Origin: Pyropia haitanensis
Lineage: Eukaryota; Rhodophyta; Bangiophyceae; Bangiales; Bangiaceae
Direction of reading: 5' to 3'
DNA length: 64,000 bases
NCBI GenBank assembly: GCA_008729055.1
Contig: SDUX01000007.1
Coordinates: 1,412,064 to 1,476,063 of the forward strand
Shown here: piece after piece, positions 11,549-22,372 of the stretch
Layout: every line of letters starts with the position of its first letter
Numbering within the stretch: position 1 is the stretch's first letter
The notes under the pieces: generated by a model
The model's database searches: none
Told to the model about the DNA's origin: nothing
Seen by the model: only the letters and a program-made list of their open reading frames with translations
Position numbers and translations under genes: made by a program

Positions 11549-11811
11549 CACCGCCGCGACGGCAGCGTCGACGGCGGCCTGCGCGCGGCGGGCGCCGCGG
11601 AGGCGGCCAAAGTAGGGCCCGTGCCGGTGCTGCGACGCGTTCTTGTACAGCAGCTGCGCGTAGACGGCGCGCTCCGCGGCGCGCGCCGGGTGCGCGGCGA
11701 GCCGGCCGAGCGCGCGCAGGTGGGGGGCGGCGGCCGCGACGGCGGCGGCGGCGACGGTGGGGGGGGGGGGGGGGGGCGCCGCCGATTAGGGCGGACTCCC
11801 AGAGCGGACAT
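9585..11811 (-). CDS. Nepro-domain (nucleolus and neural progenitor protein-like) ribosome-biogenesis protein
   Basis: Two conserved blocks identify the family. The first, about 11580-11690, reads ERAVYAQLLYKNASQHRHGP YF..RLRGARR when 11600-11680 is translated on the minus strand, matching the YKN(K/x)NQHR...F..L..VRR signature. The second, about 11110-11335, contains LADRLGALTRAVDDHNRSA and LLSRAHFVPFGVAAVAALAR. The C-terminus ends IDALFDRL, like the acidic IDDLF tails of plant homologues, and a KRRR basic patch near 10870 could be a nuclear signal. ATG at 11811 starts MSALGVRPNRRR. Frame changes are needed in the G run 11759-11776 and the C-rich run 11476-11491. The central region is Ala/Gly/Pro low complexity. 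Family members act in rRNA processing. Convergent with the bHLH-GAF gene, 280 bp apart. Confidence 0.6.
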
Positions 11812-12727
11812 TGGGGGCGCGCGACCGGGACGGGCGTGCCAAGTGGGGGGGGGGGGGACCGGGCGTGAGGAGGTGGGGACAGGGCGGAGGCGGACGACGA
11901 CGGCTTGGCCGCGCGCGCGTCGCGACGGAGACTGCCCAGAGGGGACGCGGCCGTGTGCGGGAGGACGCCGTAACTTGATCCTGCCAAAGTGCTCTGAAAT
12001 TGAATATTCAATTCCGGACGGCGCTCAAGTATTTGCGTGGCATGGAGCCAGCCGTCGCGGTGCAGTCCCCTCTGTCTTGGCCCCGGCCCGGGCCAGCAAT
12101 CTCAATCCGCTGAAAACCTGGCGCCCGTCGGGCGGAGCTCCCGCCGAGATGGCCTGCGCGTGTCGGGGGCTCTCTGCGCGCAGCCAGCTGCCTTGGAGCA
12201 TGTATATCCCGGATCGCGCTCTCGACAGGGCCCCAACAGGGCGTGCGGGGTCGTCCCCGCGGAAAAACAGCCGATTCAAGGGCGTGGAAAGCGCGTGTCT
12301 CGGCGCCCGACGGCTGCACGAATCGGGAGGGGTCGCCTCCAGGCCCCGGCCCGACGGGCCACCCGCCCGCGCGCGTGCCCCCTGCGCACGTGCGGGCCCC
12401 GCCGCCGCCGCCGCCTGGCAGGCGGCCGGCCCGAGCCGCCCCGCGGCTCGCCAGCCCCTTCACGTGGCGGGCACGCGCGGCGGCGGCGGGCGGGAGCGTG
12501 GGGAGGGGTGGACGCTCTTGAACAACGCGCTGGGCACAGCGTCGCCCGCTGCTCGCCGCCGCCCGCCACCTTTCGGCACCTCTGCTGTTGTTGCCATCTC
12601 CCCCCCCCCCACCTCCCCCATCCTTCCCATTCCTCGTTGGCTGTGTGCAACGTCGGCCGTGTATTGACCCCCCCTCCGCCCGCCATACCCCCCCCCCCCC
12701 CCCCCCCCCCCCGCTCCCCGCCCCACC
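11812..12727. other. Divergent intergenic region
   Basis: This lies between the start of the minus-strand Nepro-like gene and the plus-strand 12728 ORF, so it probably holds both promoters. An AT-rich 25-bp patch at 11990-12015 includes GAATATTCAATTC. A C homopolymer of about 25 bases at 12690-12715 directly precedes the 12728 ATG. No convincing coding sequence is seen. Confidence 0.4.
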
Positions 12728-13063
12728 ATGGGCAAGTCCCCAAAGGCCCGCGCCGGCGCGTCGCCGTGGACCGCCTTCCCGCCGTCGCCGCGGTCCGGCT
12801 CGACGCCCGAGGTGGCCGCCGCCCCGACGACGGCGCTCCCCCCGCAGCCACCGCTCGAGCCGCTCCTCGTTGCCGCCCGCTGGGCGAGCGCCGTTGGCGG
12901 CGCCGGCGAGCGGCCGTTCAACAAGTGCCCCGTCATGCCGTCGTGGGTGCCGGTCGCGACCAAGCTGTTTCCGCTCGTCGCGGAGGGCTCGGTGGGGGGG
13001 GAAGGCGGCGGATTCCACTCGGCCCGTGGGCAGGGCGAGTGCCCGTTTCGGGCGCACGCGTGA
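12728..13063 (+). CDS. Orphan 111-aa protein or first exon
   Basis: The ATG has a good context (CCCCACCATGGGC) and opens 111 codons. The N-terminal half is Pro/Ala/Ser-rich; the C-terminal half is less repetitive (ERPFNKCPVMPSWVPVATKL, then FPLVAEGS, GQGECPFRAHA) and has two Cys. I recognise no family. The stop sits inside GTGAGG, which could serve as a 5' splice site, so this might be exon 1 of a longer gene, though I found no convincing downstream exon. Sequence after it is T-rich and resembles a 3' UTR. Confidence 0.4.
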   Translation: MGKSPKARAGASPWTAFPPSPRSGSTPEVAAAPTTALPPQPPLEPLLVAARWASAVGGAGERPFNKCPVMPSWVPVATKLFPLVAEGSVGGEGGGFHSARGQGECPFRAHA

Positions 13064-14033
13064 GGCGGCGGCGGCGGCGGCAGCGGCGGCGGCGGCGGGC
13101 CGCGCCGCGCGCGCGCGTATGGACGCATGGGGCGGTGCCGCGTGGGGGCGGCGGCGGCCGGCGTAGCTGGCGGCGCGTGTGCTTCTTGTACAAAGGTGGT
13201 TTGGTTGGGGCCAGTGGGGGCGTAATGGGCGTGCGTCGGTGGTGGTTGTGGTGGCCCTAGGCTGGTGTCTGCGTGTGGTGGGTAAGGCCTTGCGGTGGCC
13301 ATGGGTGGGCGCGTCGCGGGTGTTTTGACTGTTTTTTATTTTGCCTGGCGTCTGTTTTGTTCCTTCATGTATCGTGTTGCTTTTTTCTTCGCATTGTTTT
13401 GCTGTTTGCGTGCATACGCTGATGCGTGTAAAGTTTTTTTCCGCTCGTTTATACAAACGGACCATGACAGACTGGTGCTGAGAGGGCGGGGCGAGCCTCT
13501 TGTGAAGGTTGGGTTTTCCGCCGGCTACAACTCGACGACGCAGCGTTGCGGCCGTGCCTGTCGGCGCACGTGGCCGCGGTGGCGGCAAAGCGGAGTCGGT
13601 ATTGGCTGCCAAGCGGCGGGACGGCGCAGCGGTGGTGGTGCTACGCGGGTCGTAACGGCGGTGGGGACGGCATCGGGTGGGGTGGGCAGAGGGGAAGACC
13701 GTCGGTTGAACCCGGTTCACGTGCCCAATTCCTGGTCCGCGGTCTTCAACGCGCCGGCTGGCGTTCGACGTTTGATCTTTGTGCAAGGTGATGGGGGTGG
13801 GGATGAGGGGGGGGGCGCTGGGAAGGGCGGGCGGGAGGACGCCGTGGGCGGGCAGCGTTTGCGAGGTGTACGGCAACCCCTGCACGTGTGAGCTGGATAC
13901 GGCGTCAGCTGAAATTGACTAGCGAGTGCCGCCCCGACAGCGACCCGGCGCGCGACAGGGAACAGGGCTTGTACACAGATTGCTTTACGTGGACCTCCCG
14001 CACGAGAACCTAGAGGAGGCACGACGCGGCGCC
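13064..14033. other. Convergent 3' region, T-rich
   Basis: Between the 12728 ORF and the tyrosinase stop. A T-rich stretch at 13315-13450 resembles a 3' UTR of the plus-strand gene. The open frame at 13295-13891 starts in this stretch with no recognisable protein and is not called. Confidence 0.4.
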
Positions 14034-15803
14034 TCAGTTCCCCCCCGCAGCAGCAGCAGCAGCAGCAGCAGTGTTGCCCTTGACGGTTGCCGCCACCTCG
14101 ACAGCCTTGAGCGCCAGCTTCTTCTGCCGAATCTTCTCCTCAGACATCCCGCTGCCCCGTGCAAAGAGCTCCATCGGCCACAGCTTGTCCTTGCTGAACG
14201 CCTCGACCAGCTTCTCCGCCTCGGACTGAGAGGGCCCCCCCCCCGCAGGCGGTCGCCCCGACCGCCCTTGAGGGCCAGGCCCAAGCTCCGCGTACGTCAC
14301 GCACGGCAGCGAGAAGGAGTCCCGCACGGTCACGCCAAACGGGGCCACCTCGTCAGTCGCACGCACCGCCCGGCCGTCGGCCACGCCGCCATACTCGGAG
14401 TGCGACCGGTTTGGCGCCGCCTGCCGGGCCGCCCACAGCTGGTCCACAAACGCGTGGTGGGAATAAAAGGCCGGATCGTTGGCGCTCTTCAACACGTACC
14501 ACATGTCCCCGTGGTCCTCGGTCAGCTGCGCCCCGCCAACCGCAACGTGCACCGCGCCGTGCGCAAATTCGAGCGCGTCCGTGAAGGACGAGAAGTTGGA
14601 GGGGCCGCCAATCAGCTCTGCCAGCACGGACGGCTCCTCAAACCGCATTTTGCCCATCCCCTGCTCCGTGCGACCCGTGAAGCCCCGCCGTACACAGTGC
14701 CGCGTCGGAACCGTGGCGCGAAGGTTGGCAAAGGGTCCATCTGGGATACACTCGCCAGGATTGGACCCGCCATAGAGGCCTGTAGACCACACGGGGGACG
14801 CGGCCGGGTCGCGCCAGTCGGATGACCATTGCCCTGTGAGACACAAAGGAGAACAACAGCCGCAGCGCACAAGGCAAAAAAAAAACAGAAAGCACCCCGC
14901 ACGGGCGGGAAGCGGGGGCGTCAGCGAAACCGTTCGAGCAGCAGCACCCACAAACGGGACACAAGAAGACGACGACACTGCAACGAAAAAAAGACTCGTC
15001 GAGGCCCACCCGCCCAATGCAGCGGCGCCCAGACAATACAACCTACAGTACGGCACTGCCACGGACGGGTCAATGGATCGCAGCGCGTCCTCAAACTCGA
15101 GGAGGAACAGCCGATGCCACGGCAAAAATATCGGCGACCCGTGCGCGTTGCTGTCCCGGTGGATGGACGAAAAGGTGACGGGAAAGCCCGCGTCTGGATC
15201 CATCACCGCACGGACGGCGGCGGTGAAGGCGGTGCGCTCGGCTGCCGTCAAGTCCCGCACCTCCTTGCGCACCCGCGCGTTGTCGGTCGTGCACTTGCGG
15301 AAGCCATCACCCAAGCGCCAGGCCGTGGCGCGGCCCACGGCGGTCGGCGCGGGCGCCCGCGTCGGCGCCCGCGTCGGCGCCCGCGTCGGCGCCCGCGTCG
15401 GCGCTGGCGTCGGCGCCCGCGTCGGCGACGGCGTCGGCGACGGTGTCGGCGCCCGCGTCGGCGCTGGCGTCGGCGCCCGCGTCGGCGCTAGCGTCGGCGC
15501 CCGCGTCGGTGTCCGCGTCGGCCGCCGCGATGGCGCCGGCGACGGCACCCGCGTCGGCGCCCGCGTCGGCGTGCGCGTCGGTCGCTGCGACTGCCGCGGC
15601 GGCCGCCCCCGGGGGGCGCCCGCGGACGGGGCCGCGGTGGCTTGCCGATTGGTGGCGGCGGCCAGGCGCGTCGCCGTGGCTGGCAGCGTGGCGGCACCAC
15701 CATTGGCAGTGGCGGCACCACCACTGGCAGTGGCAGCGGCGGCGGCGGCCGCGACCGCCGCCGCGACCGCGGCGGCCGCCGTGAGGACGGTCAGCTTGGC
15801 CAT
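14034..15803 (-). CDS. Secreted tyrosinase (type-3 copper) with a PTRA-repeat stalk
   Basis: About 518 aa from exons 15803-15047 and 14833-14034. The 213-nt GT-AG intron splits a Trp codon and its removal gives VAVPYWQWSSDW, the tyrosinase PYWDW motif with Gln for Asp. MAKLTVLT plus an Ala-rich hydrophobic stretch is a signal peptide. A Pro/Thr/Arg linker ((PTRA)n, about 80 residues) precedes the catalytic domain. CuA histidines are H215, H221 and H230 (IHRDSNAHGS, LPWHRLFLLEFE). CuB is FAHGAVH and DPAFYSHHAFVDQLW. Tyrosinases hydroxylate monophenols and oxidise o-diphenols to quinones; here that would occur outside the cell or in the wall, where a stalked phenol oxidase could cross-link polymers. 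The poly-Ala near the C-terminus is encoded by a GCA/GCT run at 14045-14073. Copper-site calls are firm; substrate is unknown. Confidence 0.92.
   Translation of the reverse strand: MAKLTVLTAAAAVAAAVAAAAAAATASGGAATANGGAATLPATATRLAAATNRQATAAPSAGAPRGRPPRQSQRPTRTPTRAPTRVPSPAPSRRPTRTPTRAPTLAPTRAPTPAPTRAPTPSPTPSPTRAPTPAPTRAPTRAPTRAPTRAPAPTAVGRATAWRLGDGFRKCTTDNARVRKEVRDLTAAERTAFTAAVRAVMDPDAGFPVTFSSIHRDSNAHGSPIFLPWHRLFLLEFEDALRSIDPSVAVPYCRLYCLGAAALGGWASTSLFFVAVSSSSCVPFVGAAARTVSLTPPLPARAGCFLFFFCLVRCGCCSPLCLTGQWSSDWRDPAASPVWSTGLYGGSNPGECIPDGPFANLRATVPTRHCVRRGFTGRTEQGMGKMRFEEPSVLAELIGGPSNFSSFTDALEFAHGAVHVAVGGAQLTEDHGDMWYVLKSANDPAFYSHHAFVDQLWAARQAAPNRSHSEYGGVADGRAVRATDEVAPFGVTVRDSFSLPCVTYAELGPGPQGRSGRPPAGGGPSQSEAEKLVEAFSKDKLWPMELFARGSGMSEEKIRQKKLALKAVEVAATVKGNTAAAAAAAAGGN
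15345..15600. repeat. 12-bp minisatellite encoding PTRA/PTPA repeats
   Basis: On the plus strand the unit GGCGCCCGCGTC recurs roughly 20 times with single-base variants. On the minus strand it encodes the (P-T-R-A/P-T-P-A)n linker of the tyrosinase. It is in frame throughout, so copy-number change would alter linker length without breaking the gene. Confidence 0.9.
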
Positions 15804-17095
15804 GGCGGGCAGCGGGTGGGACTCGACGCCACCACCGGGCGCACCCCCCCTGCCGTCACGATGAGGGGCACGCGCAAAAAAGAGACGCGCGCGCCACGCA
15901 CGACAGGTAGGGAGAACAGGCGGCCCGTCCTCGCGACGGCCAAAGAGGTGGCGGCGCCCGTGCTCCGCGCCGCTGCGAGGCCGGGTCGAGGTGAGGGGCG
16001 GGGGGACAACCGCCTCGGCGCGGCGGCACGCTCTTAACCCCACCGCCGCCGCCCCGACTCGCCGGCCCGCCCCGCCGAGCACAGCCGCGCCGCGCCCGTC
16101 GCGCGGTGCGCCGTGGCCGCCATCGCCGTCCTCCGTTAGCGCCATCCCCACCGCCGCGGCAAGACGCCATCAGGCTCCATACGCAGGGGGGGGGGGTACC
16201 ACGGTGCGGCCGGTGGTGCGCCGTCGGGAGCGCCCGGTGCCGAGCCGAGGGCGCCGCACGGAGCCGTCGGCGCACGGCCGACAGCCGCAAGGAAAAAAAA
16301 AAGGACGCAATGTCAGGCACGCCGCCGAGCTCCGTGCAGCACCTTACGTGGTGCGAGCGGGGGGGGGGCCCCCCCTGACGGGCAGCAGCCAGCCCAAGCA
16401 GCCCCCCGCTCCCCGTTAAGACTGCCCGCGGAGAGCCACCGGTGCAGAGATGGCGGCGGACCGGCAGGCGTCGAGCGTCGGCTTCCAATGTCAGGGCGGG
16501 GCGCCGAGGGGGAAGAAGGTGGGGGGAGGCATGAGAAGAAGAGACCGCGACGGAGGTGGCCCACTGCTCCGCGACAGTCTACTTGGCATGACCTGCCTGA
16601 CGACCCGGCCCGGACGCACCGCCGGACGCGGCACCGCTAGCCACGCGGGAGCCACGACGGGCCGGCGGTGGGAAGCAGCAGTCGCTCGCCGTCGCGACGG
16701 CTCTGGGCAAGGAGAGCCAGAGGCGCGACTCGCAAACAGTCCGGGTGCGCCTCGTGGTGTTCTGTTCTGCTTGTGCTGCAGCGTGACTTTGATGCCGACA
16801 CATTTAATATAATCTTTTCTTAATTAATTGAATCGAGATGTAATCATATTGATGTCGTAAAACACACCATCAAGTACTGTACCTCGTGGGGCTTGTTATG
16901 TTGCCCGTGGCACCCTCCACCCTTGCCATTGCCGCCTTCGTCATCGCCGCCTCGCAGCAGCACTGCTGGATTGCCGTTGCCCCCCCCTCCGCCTCCCCCC
17001 TCTGCCCTCACCTGTCCCTCAAGACCCCCCTCCCTCGCACCATCCCGCGTCCGCACTGATCGAGGCTCCCCGGGAGCCCCCTCCCCACGCTTCTC
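15804..17095. other. Divergent intergenic region with an AT-rich island
   Basis: Between the tyrosinase start and the ABC1 kinase start, so promoters for both are expected. 15850-16790 is GC-rich with no supported gene. 16800-16880 is strikingly AT-rich (contains TTAATATAATC and CTTAATTAATTG), the strongest compositional break nearby. 16920-17090 is pyrimidine-rich and probably the ABC1K 5' UTR. Confidence 0.45.
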
Positions 17096-17627
17096 ATGTC
17101 GCCGCCCCCGCCCCTAGCCCCGCCGCCCGCCGCGACCGCCTTTGTCGCTGCCCCCGCCGGCCTGCCGTGCCGGCGGCCCGCGGCGCGGCGCGCCGGCCAC
17201 GGCGGCACCGGCGGCGGCGGCACTCGCAGGCCACTGCCGCCGCCATGGCCCCACCGGCCGAGGGTGGGCGGCGGCGGCGGCGGCGGCGCCGCGTCAGCGG
17301 CGGCGGTGCCGCGGCGGCGGGCGGCGGCGGCGGCGGCGGCGGCGCCGTCCATGGCGGCCGAGCGGCGGCCGCCGCCGCCGCCGCCGCCGTCTTCATCGCC
17401 GTCGCCGTCGTCGCCGCCACCACTGCCGCGGCCACCGACGCCACCGCCACGGTCACGGCCGCCGATGGCCGTCTACGCGGCGCCCGCGGACGGCCACCCG
17501 TCGCCAAACGCGGCGGGCGGCGCTGCCGCCGGCGGCGCGGCGCAGCTGCCGCCTCCCAGCCGCCTCGACGCGGCGTCCGCGGCGGCGCCGACGCGGGCGT
17601 CGGCATCTCCAAGGGCGGGCGCTCCCC

Positions 17628-17659
<32 letters not shown>

Positions 17660-20270
17660 CCCGCCGGCGGGGCGTCCCCCCCCCCCTGCGCGGCCTCGCG
17701 CTGCTGCGAGCGGACCTGGCGCGCCTCGCGGCGGCCGCCCGTGGGGACTGGCGTGGCCTCTTCCACCTGCCCCTCTTTGACACCTACGACCGGCCCGCGC
17801 TGCGCGCCTACTATGACGCCCACCCGGCGCCCGTTGTGGCGCGCGCCGCGGCGCTGGCGCTCCCCGCCGCGCTGCTGTACGCGCGGACCAAGCTCGGTAC
17901 GCGCACCGCCGCGGACCGCGCCGCGCGCGCCGCCGAGCTGCGCGCCCTCCTCGTCGCGGCGGGCCCGGTGTTTATCAAGGGCGGCCAGGCGCTGTCCAAC
18001 CGGCCCGAGCTGGTCGGCCCAGACGGCGTGCGGGAGCTGTCCAAGCTCGTCGACCGCGTCGCGCCCTTCCCCACCCACGAAGCGATGTGCGTGCTGCGGG
18101 AGGAGCTGGGCGTGGCGGACCTGTCAACGGTCTTTGCGGCGCTGTCGGCGGAGCCGGTGGCGGCGGCCAGCCTCGGCCAGGTGTACCGGGGGGTGCTGAC
18201 GCCCGCGTACGGGGGGGGGGAGGTGGCGGTCAAGGTGCAGCGGCCGTCGGTGCGCGCCGAGGCGGGCGTCGACCTGTACCTGATGGGCCGCCTCGCCGGC
18301 TGGGCGCGCTCACGCCTGCGGCTGCGGTCGGACCTGGCGGCGATTGTCGACGAGTTTGGCGCGCGGCTGTACGAGGAGCTCGACTATGTCAACGAGTGCG
18401 CAAACGGCACGCGCTTTGCGGAGCTGTACGGGGGGATGGAGGGCATCAAGGTGCCGGCGATGGTGGCGGGCCTCGCCCGCAAGCGGGTGCTCGTCCTCGA
18501 GTGGGTGCAGGGCACCAAGCCGGGCACCTGGGGCGCCGACGCGCGGCGGCTGGTCGGCCTCGGCATCAACTGCTCGCTGACGCAGCTGCTGTCGGCGGGC
18601 TTTTACCACGCCGACCCGCACGCGGGCAACCTCCTCCGCACGGACGCGGGCGGGGAGCTGGCGTACCTCGACTTTGGGATGATGGCGAGCCTGGACCTGA
18701 CCAAGCGCACCGACCTCCTCCGCTCCATCGCGCACCTCGTCAACCGCGAGTACGGCGCCCTGGCCGACGACTTTGTGCGGCTGGACTTTTTGCCGCCGGG
18801 CACCGACACGGCGCCGATCGTGCCGCTGCTGCGCGACGCGTTTGCCGCGGCGTCGACGGGGGACAAGACGAGCGACCTGTCGTTTGGGGCGCTCGCGGAT
18901 TCGCTCGCGGGCATTGCGTACGCGACGCCCATCCGCATCCCGCCCTACTACTCGCTGGTCGTTCGCTCATTGACCATCCTCGAGGTAAGGGCTGCCACCC
19001 GCTGCTGCGTCTCTTGTCCTTTGTGTTCTTGTTTTCCTGTTGGCGCGAGCTGGCCGTCCACCTTGGGATGGTGCTGTCGCTTGTACCGGCGGTCGACTCA
19101 CTCTTACGCGCCCGTTTCTGCTCCTGCTTGTGTCTGCATCATCCCTTCTGGTGTCCTCTCTGTTGGACGCGCCCCGCCCGTTGCTCACAGGGGATTGCGC
19201 TGACGCACGACCCCGACTTTAAAATCGTGGCCGCGGCCTACCCCTTTGTCGCGACCCGCTTCCTCAGCGGCGACAGCCCGGCGCTCCGCGACGCGCTGCA
19301 AGAGGTGCTCGTCCACCCGGTCACGCGGCGGCTCCGCTGGTCCCGCCTCGCCTCGCTGCTCGGCGCCACCACCCGCGGCTACGGGGGGGTGACGCCCAGC
19401 GGCGGCGGCGGCGGCGGCGGCGGCGTGGCCACCGCGCCCGCCGTGGTGATTGAAGAGGAGGAGGAGGACGCGTTTGCCGACGACGTCTCGGTTGGCGGCG
19501 CGGGCACGCCCGTGACGGGCTCGGCGGCGGCGACGGCGGCTGCAGCGACGACGACAGCGACTCCCTCCACCGGCGGCGGCCTCTCCTCGCTCGGCCGCCT
19601 CTCCCCCGCCGCCATCAGCCGCGTGACGGCGTTTATCCTCTCGTCGCGCGGCGAGTTCCTCCGCGACGCGCTCGCGCTCGAAGTCGCCGACGCGGTCGAC
19701 ACGGCCGCCCTCACCGCCGCGAGCGCCGCGTCGCTCGCGTCGGGCGGCCTGCTGCCGCCGCCGGCGGAGCGGCCCGACGCGGCGCGCCTCGCCGCCACCA
19801 CCGCCCTCCTGTCGGCCGTGTCGGCCGCGGCGGGCGCCGGCGCGGGCGCGGGCGGGCCCGCCGGCGGCACCGCCGCGGGCGGTGCTGTGGGCGCGGGGGG
19901 GCGCGCCGCCGCCGCCGCCGGCGGGGCGGCGGCGGTGCTCGGCGCGGTGCGGCGGCGGGCGGCGGCGGGCGGCGGCGCCGAGGTGGCGGCGCTGGCGCGG
20001 GCGGGGCGGGTGGTGGCGGGGGAGCTCGCCGACCGCAACGTGCGGCGGGGGTGGGCGCAGGTGGGGGCGGCGCTGCGGGGGGTGCTGCCGGGGGGAGGGG
20101 GGGGGGGGGGGGTGGACGTGACCGCCACGCCGGTCGTGCCGGAGGGGGGGGTGGCCGCGCCGCCGCCGCCGTCGGCGTCGGCGTCAGCACCGGCTTCGAC
20201 GCTGCCACCGCCGCCGCCGCCGCCGCCGCCGCCCGCGGGGGTCGAGACCCGCTGGCGGCGGGTCAAGTAG
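17096..20270 (+). CDS. ABC1/UbiB-family atypical kinase (ABC1K/ADCK-like)
   Basis: Exons 17096-18984 and 19191-20270; the 206-nt GT-AG intron joins TILE|GIALTHDPDFKIVAAAYPF, a family hallmark. Core motifs run in order: FIKGGQALSNRPEL (KxGQ motif), AAASLGQVYRG (Ala-rich nucleotide loop), EVAVKVQRP (lysine), EELDYVNECANGTRF, VLVLEWVQGTKPG, HADPHAGNLL and LDFGMM. The Arg/Pro/Ala-rich N-terminus (MSPPPPLAPPP...) resembles an organelle transit peptide. It joins the kinase frame only through the C run at 17676-17686, so the true N-terminus is uncertain. The C-terminal 330 residues are Ala/Gly-rich with an acidic EEEEEDAF patch. ABC1 kinases support prenylquinone metabolism in mitochondria and plastids; plastid location here is inference. 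Confidence 0.88.
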
Positions 20271-20417
20271 GGGCGGCCCGACGGAGCGGGCGGCGGGCGT
20301 GGCGGCAGCGCTGAACCGCCTGTACCCTGTGTTTTTCTCTTTTTTGACTCCCCTCTGCGCGGGCGGCGGTCCGCCCCCTCCCACCCCCCCCTCGCCCCCC
20401 TGCGCCGTCGTTCCCCT

Positions 20418-22119
20418 CTAGGACGCATCAAACGCCACCGCCCGTGGCAGCACAAACGTCACACACACGTGCACCTTGTTGGGCGCCACCTGCCGCACGA
20501 CCCGGGCGGTCGCGCCCGGCAGCAGTGGCCCGTCGTTGCCGTCCCCGTCGACGGCACCGCCGGCCGCGCCGCCGGCCGGCGGCGCGTAGCCATAGACGGC
20601 CGCCGACACGCGGCGGATGCACGCGCCCGCCCAGTCGGCGTCCATCGCGGCAAACGCCGAGCAGTAGACGGTCGGCATCCGCTGCGCCGCCGCCGCCCGC
20701 TCCACCGCCGCCACCACCGCGGGGGGTAGCCGCGGCCGCGGAGCCACGCCCGGTCCGCGGCGGCGGTGGCGGCCGCGGCGGCGGCAGCCGCGTCGGCACT
20801 GGCAGCCGCGTTGCCGCTCGCAGCAGCGTCGGGGTTGGCGTCGGTGGGGGCGGCCGGGTCGGCCGCGACCTTGCGGCGCTTGGCGTCTGACCCACCGCCG
20901 CCGGCGGCGGCGGTGGCAACGGCGGCCGCGGCGGCGCCCCCCTCGCCCCTATCGACGCGCCCCGCGTAGAGGCCGCGGAGGACGCCGAGGAGCTCTGGCG
21001 CGCCGCTGGGCATGTTGAGGATGAGCGCGTCAAAAAAGACCCCCCCCGCGCCGAGCTCCGCCAGCCACCCCCCCCCGTCGCGGGGCCCCTCCACCGCCAC
21101 CCGCCCCGCCACCCGGTTGCGCGCCACGTTGTCCCGGCACAGCCGCACGCTCTCCCCATTCAGGTCACACGCGAGCGCGACCGCCCCGCCCGGCGCGCGG
21201 CCGACCGGGACGACAAACGGCCCCACCCCCGCGCACGCGTCGACGAGGACGCCGCCGCGGGGCACCGCCGCGACCAGCCGGCGGTGCTCCCCCTCCAGGC
21301 GGCTATTCCAGTAGACCGCCCCCACCGCCACCGCGTACGTGCACCCATTCTCCACGACCGTCGCGGCCATGTCGTCGTCCCCGGCGAGCACCTCGTACGC
21401 AAACGTGCGGAACGGGCCGCCCGTCGCGGCGGTCTTGTTCACCACCGTCCGGATGCGGGGGCGGAGCTTGTCGAGGAGCACCGCGCCGATGAGGCGGCGG
21501 TGTGGCAGCTGGGGCGCCCGCAGGTTGAGGTGCACGACGTGGCCGACGGTCTCAAACGCGGCGGGGGGGGTGACGCCGGGGGGGAGGAGCGCCCGCAGCA
21601 CCGCGTCGGTGGGGAGGTGCGCGTACGTGAGGGTGACCGCCTCGACGACGAGGGCGCCGGGGGGGAGCGGGGGGGGGGGGGCGGTTGCCCCCGACCGCGG
21701 CGCGTTGAGGGCGGCGAGGAGCGCGGCGGGGGCGCCCACATAGTCGCTGCTGAGGTTGCCAATTGGGTGGGCCGGGGAGGGGGGGGCGTCCCCGCCACCG
21801 CCGCCGCCGTCCACAGCGGCGCCCCCGTCCGGGTGCCCCCCCCCGGCCGTGGCCGCCGCCGCCGTGCCGCCGCCGCCAATGCCAGGCGCAAGGGGCGCGG
21901 CGGCGCCCCCCTCGGCCCCCCCCCCCGCGTCGGCCGCCCGGTAGCGGGTGAGCAGCGTCACCTCGCCCGCCGCCGCGTGGCGCACCACGTTGGCCACCCG
22001 CGGCAGCCGCAGCACGTGGGCGGCGAGCGCGGCGCGCGTCGCGTGGCACCGCGCCGCCGCGATGCGGACGCCGTAGAGGGGGAGGGAGCGGGTGAAGCGG
22101 GCGGGGTCAAAGGGGAGCT

Positions 22120-22178
<59 letters not shown>

Positions 22179-22372
22179 CGGCCGCGGCGCTTGCCGCCGG
22201 CCGCGGCCGCTGGCGGGCGTGGCGGCGACCGCCCAGCGGCCACCGCGGCGGTCGGGCGTTGCGGGCTCGCGTCTGGGGGCGGCGCGGCGGCGGCGGCGGC
22301 GGCGGCGGCAGCAGCGGCGGCCGCGGCGGCCGCGGCGGGCGTCCCCCCCGCGGCGGCCGGCGCGTCGGCCAT
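20418..22372 (-). CDS. tRNA (guanine37-N1)-methyltransferase, TRM5/TRMT5 family
   Basis: Conserved TRM5 blocks run in order: FETVGHVVHLNLRAPQLPHR, LDKLRPRIRTVVNKT, FRTFAYEVLAGDDD, VYWNSRLEGEHRR, DACAGVGPFVVPVG (SAM-binding motif I), ACDLNGESVRLC, LILNMPSGAPELL, and C-terminal MPTVYCSAF and VRQVAPNKVHVCVTFVLPRA. The last block is in a different frame; one extra base in the run 20721-20726 would join it (RGYPP|AVVAAVE). Family members methylate G37 next to the anticodon using SAM, preventing frameshifting, in nucleus and mitochondria. ATG 22372 (MADAPAAAGG) is the first good start; ATG 22618 is in frame and would add an Arg/Ala-rich leader that could be a targeting peptide. The conserved core holds Gly/Ala inserts around 21800 and poly-Ala at 22125-22180. 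The 3' end is 148 bp from the ABC1K stop (convergent). Confidence 0.87.

Noticed and set aside
12008..13885. 625-codon minus-strand frame
   Set aside because: It spans UTR-like T-rich DNA, has mixed composition and no recognisable domain; it overlaps the better-supported 12728 ORF.
15345..15600. Regular short repeats considered as a CRISPR array
   Set aside because: Units are 12 bp, contiguous, without spacers, and lie in frame in the tyrosinase linker of an intron-containing eukaryotic gene.
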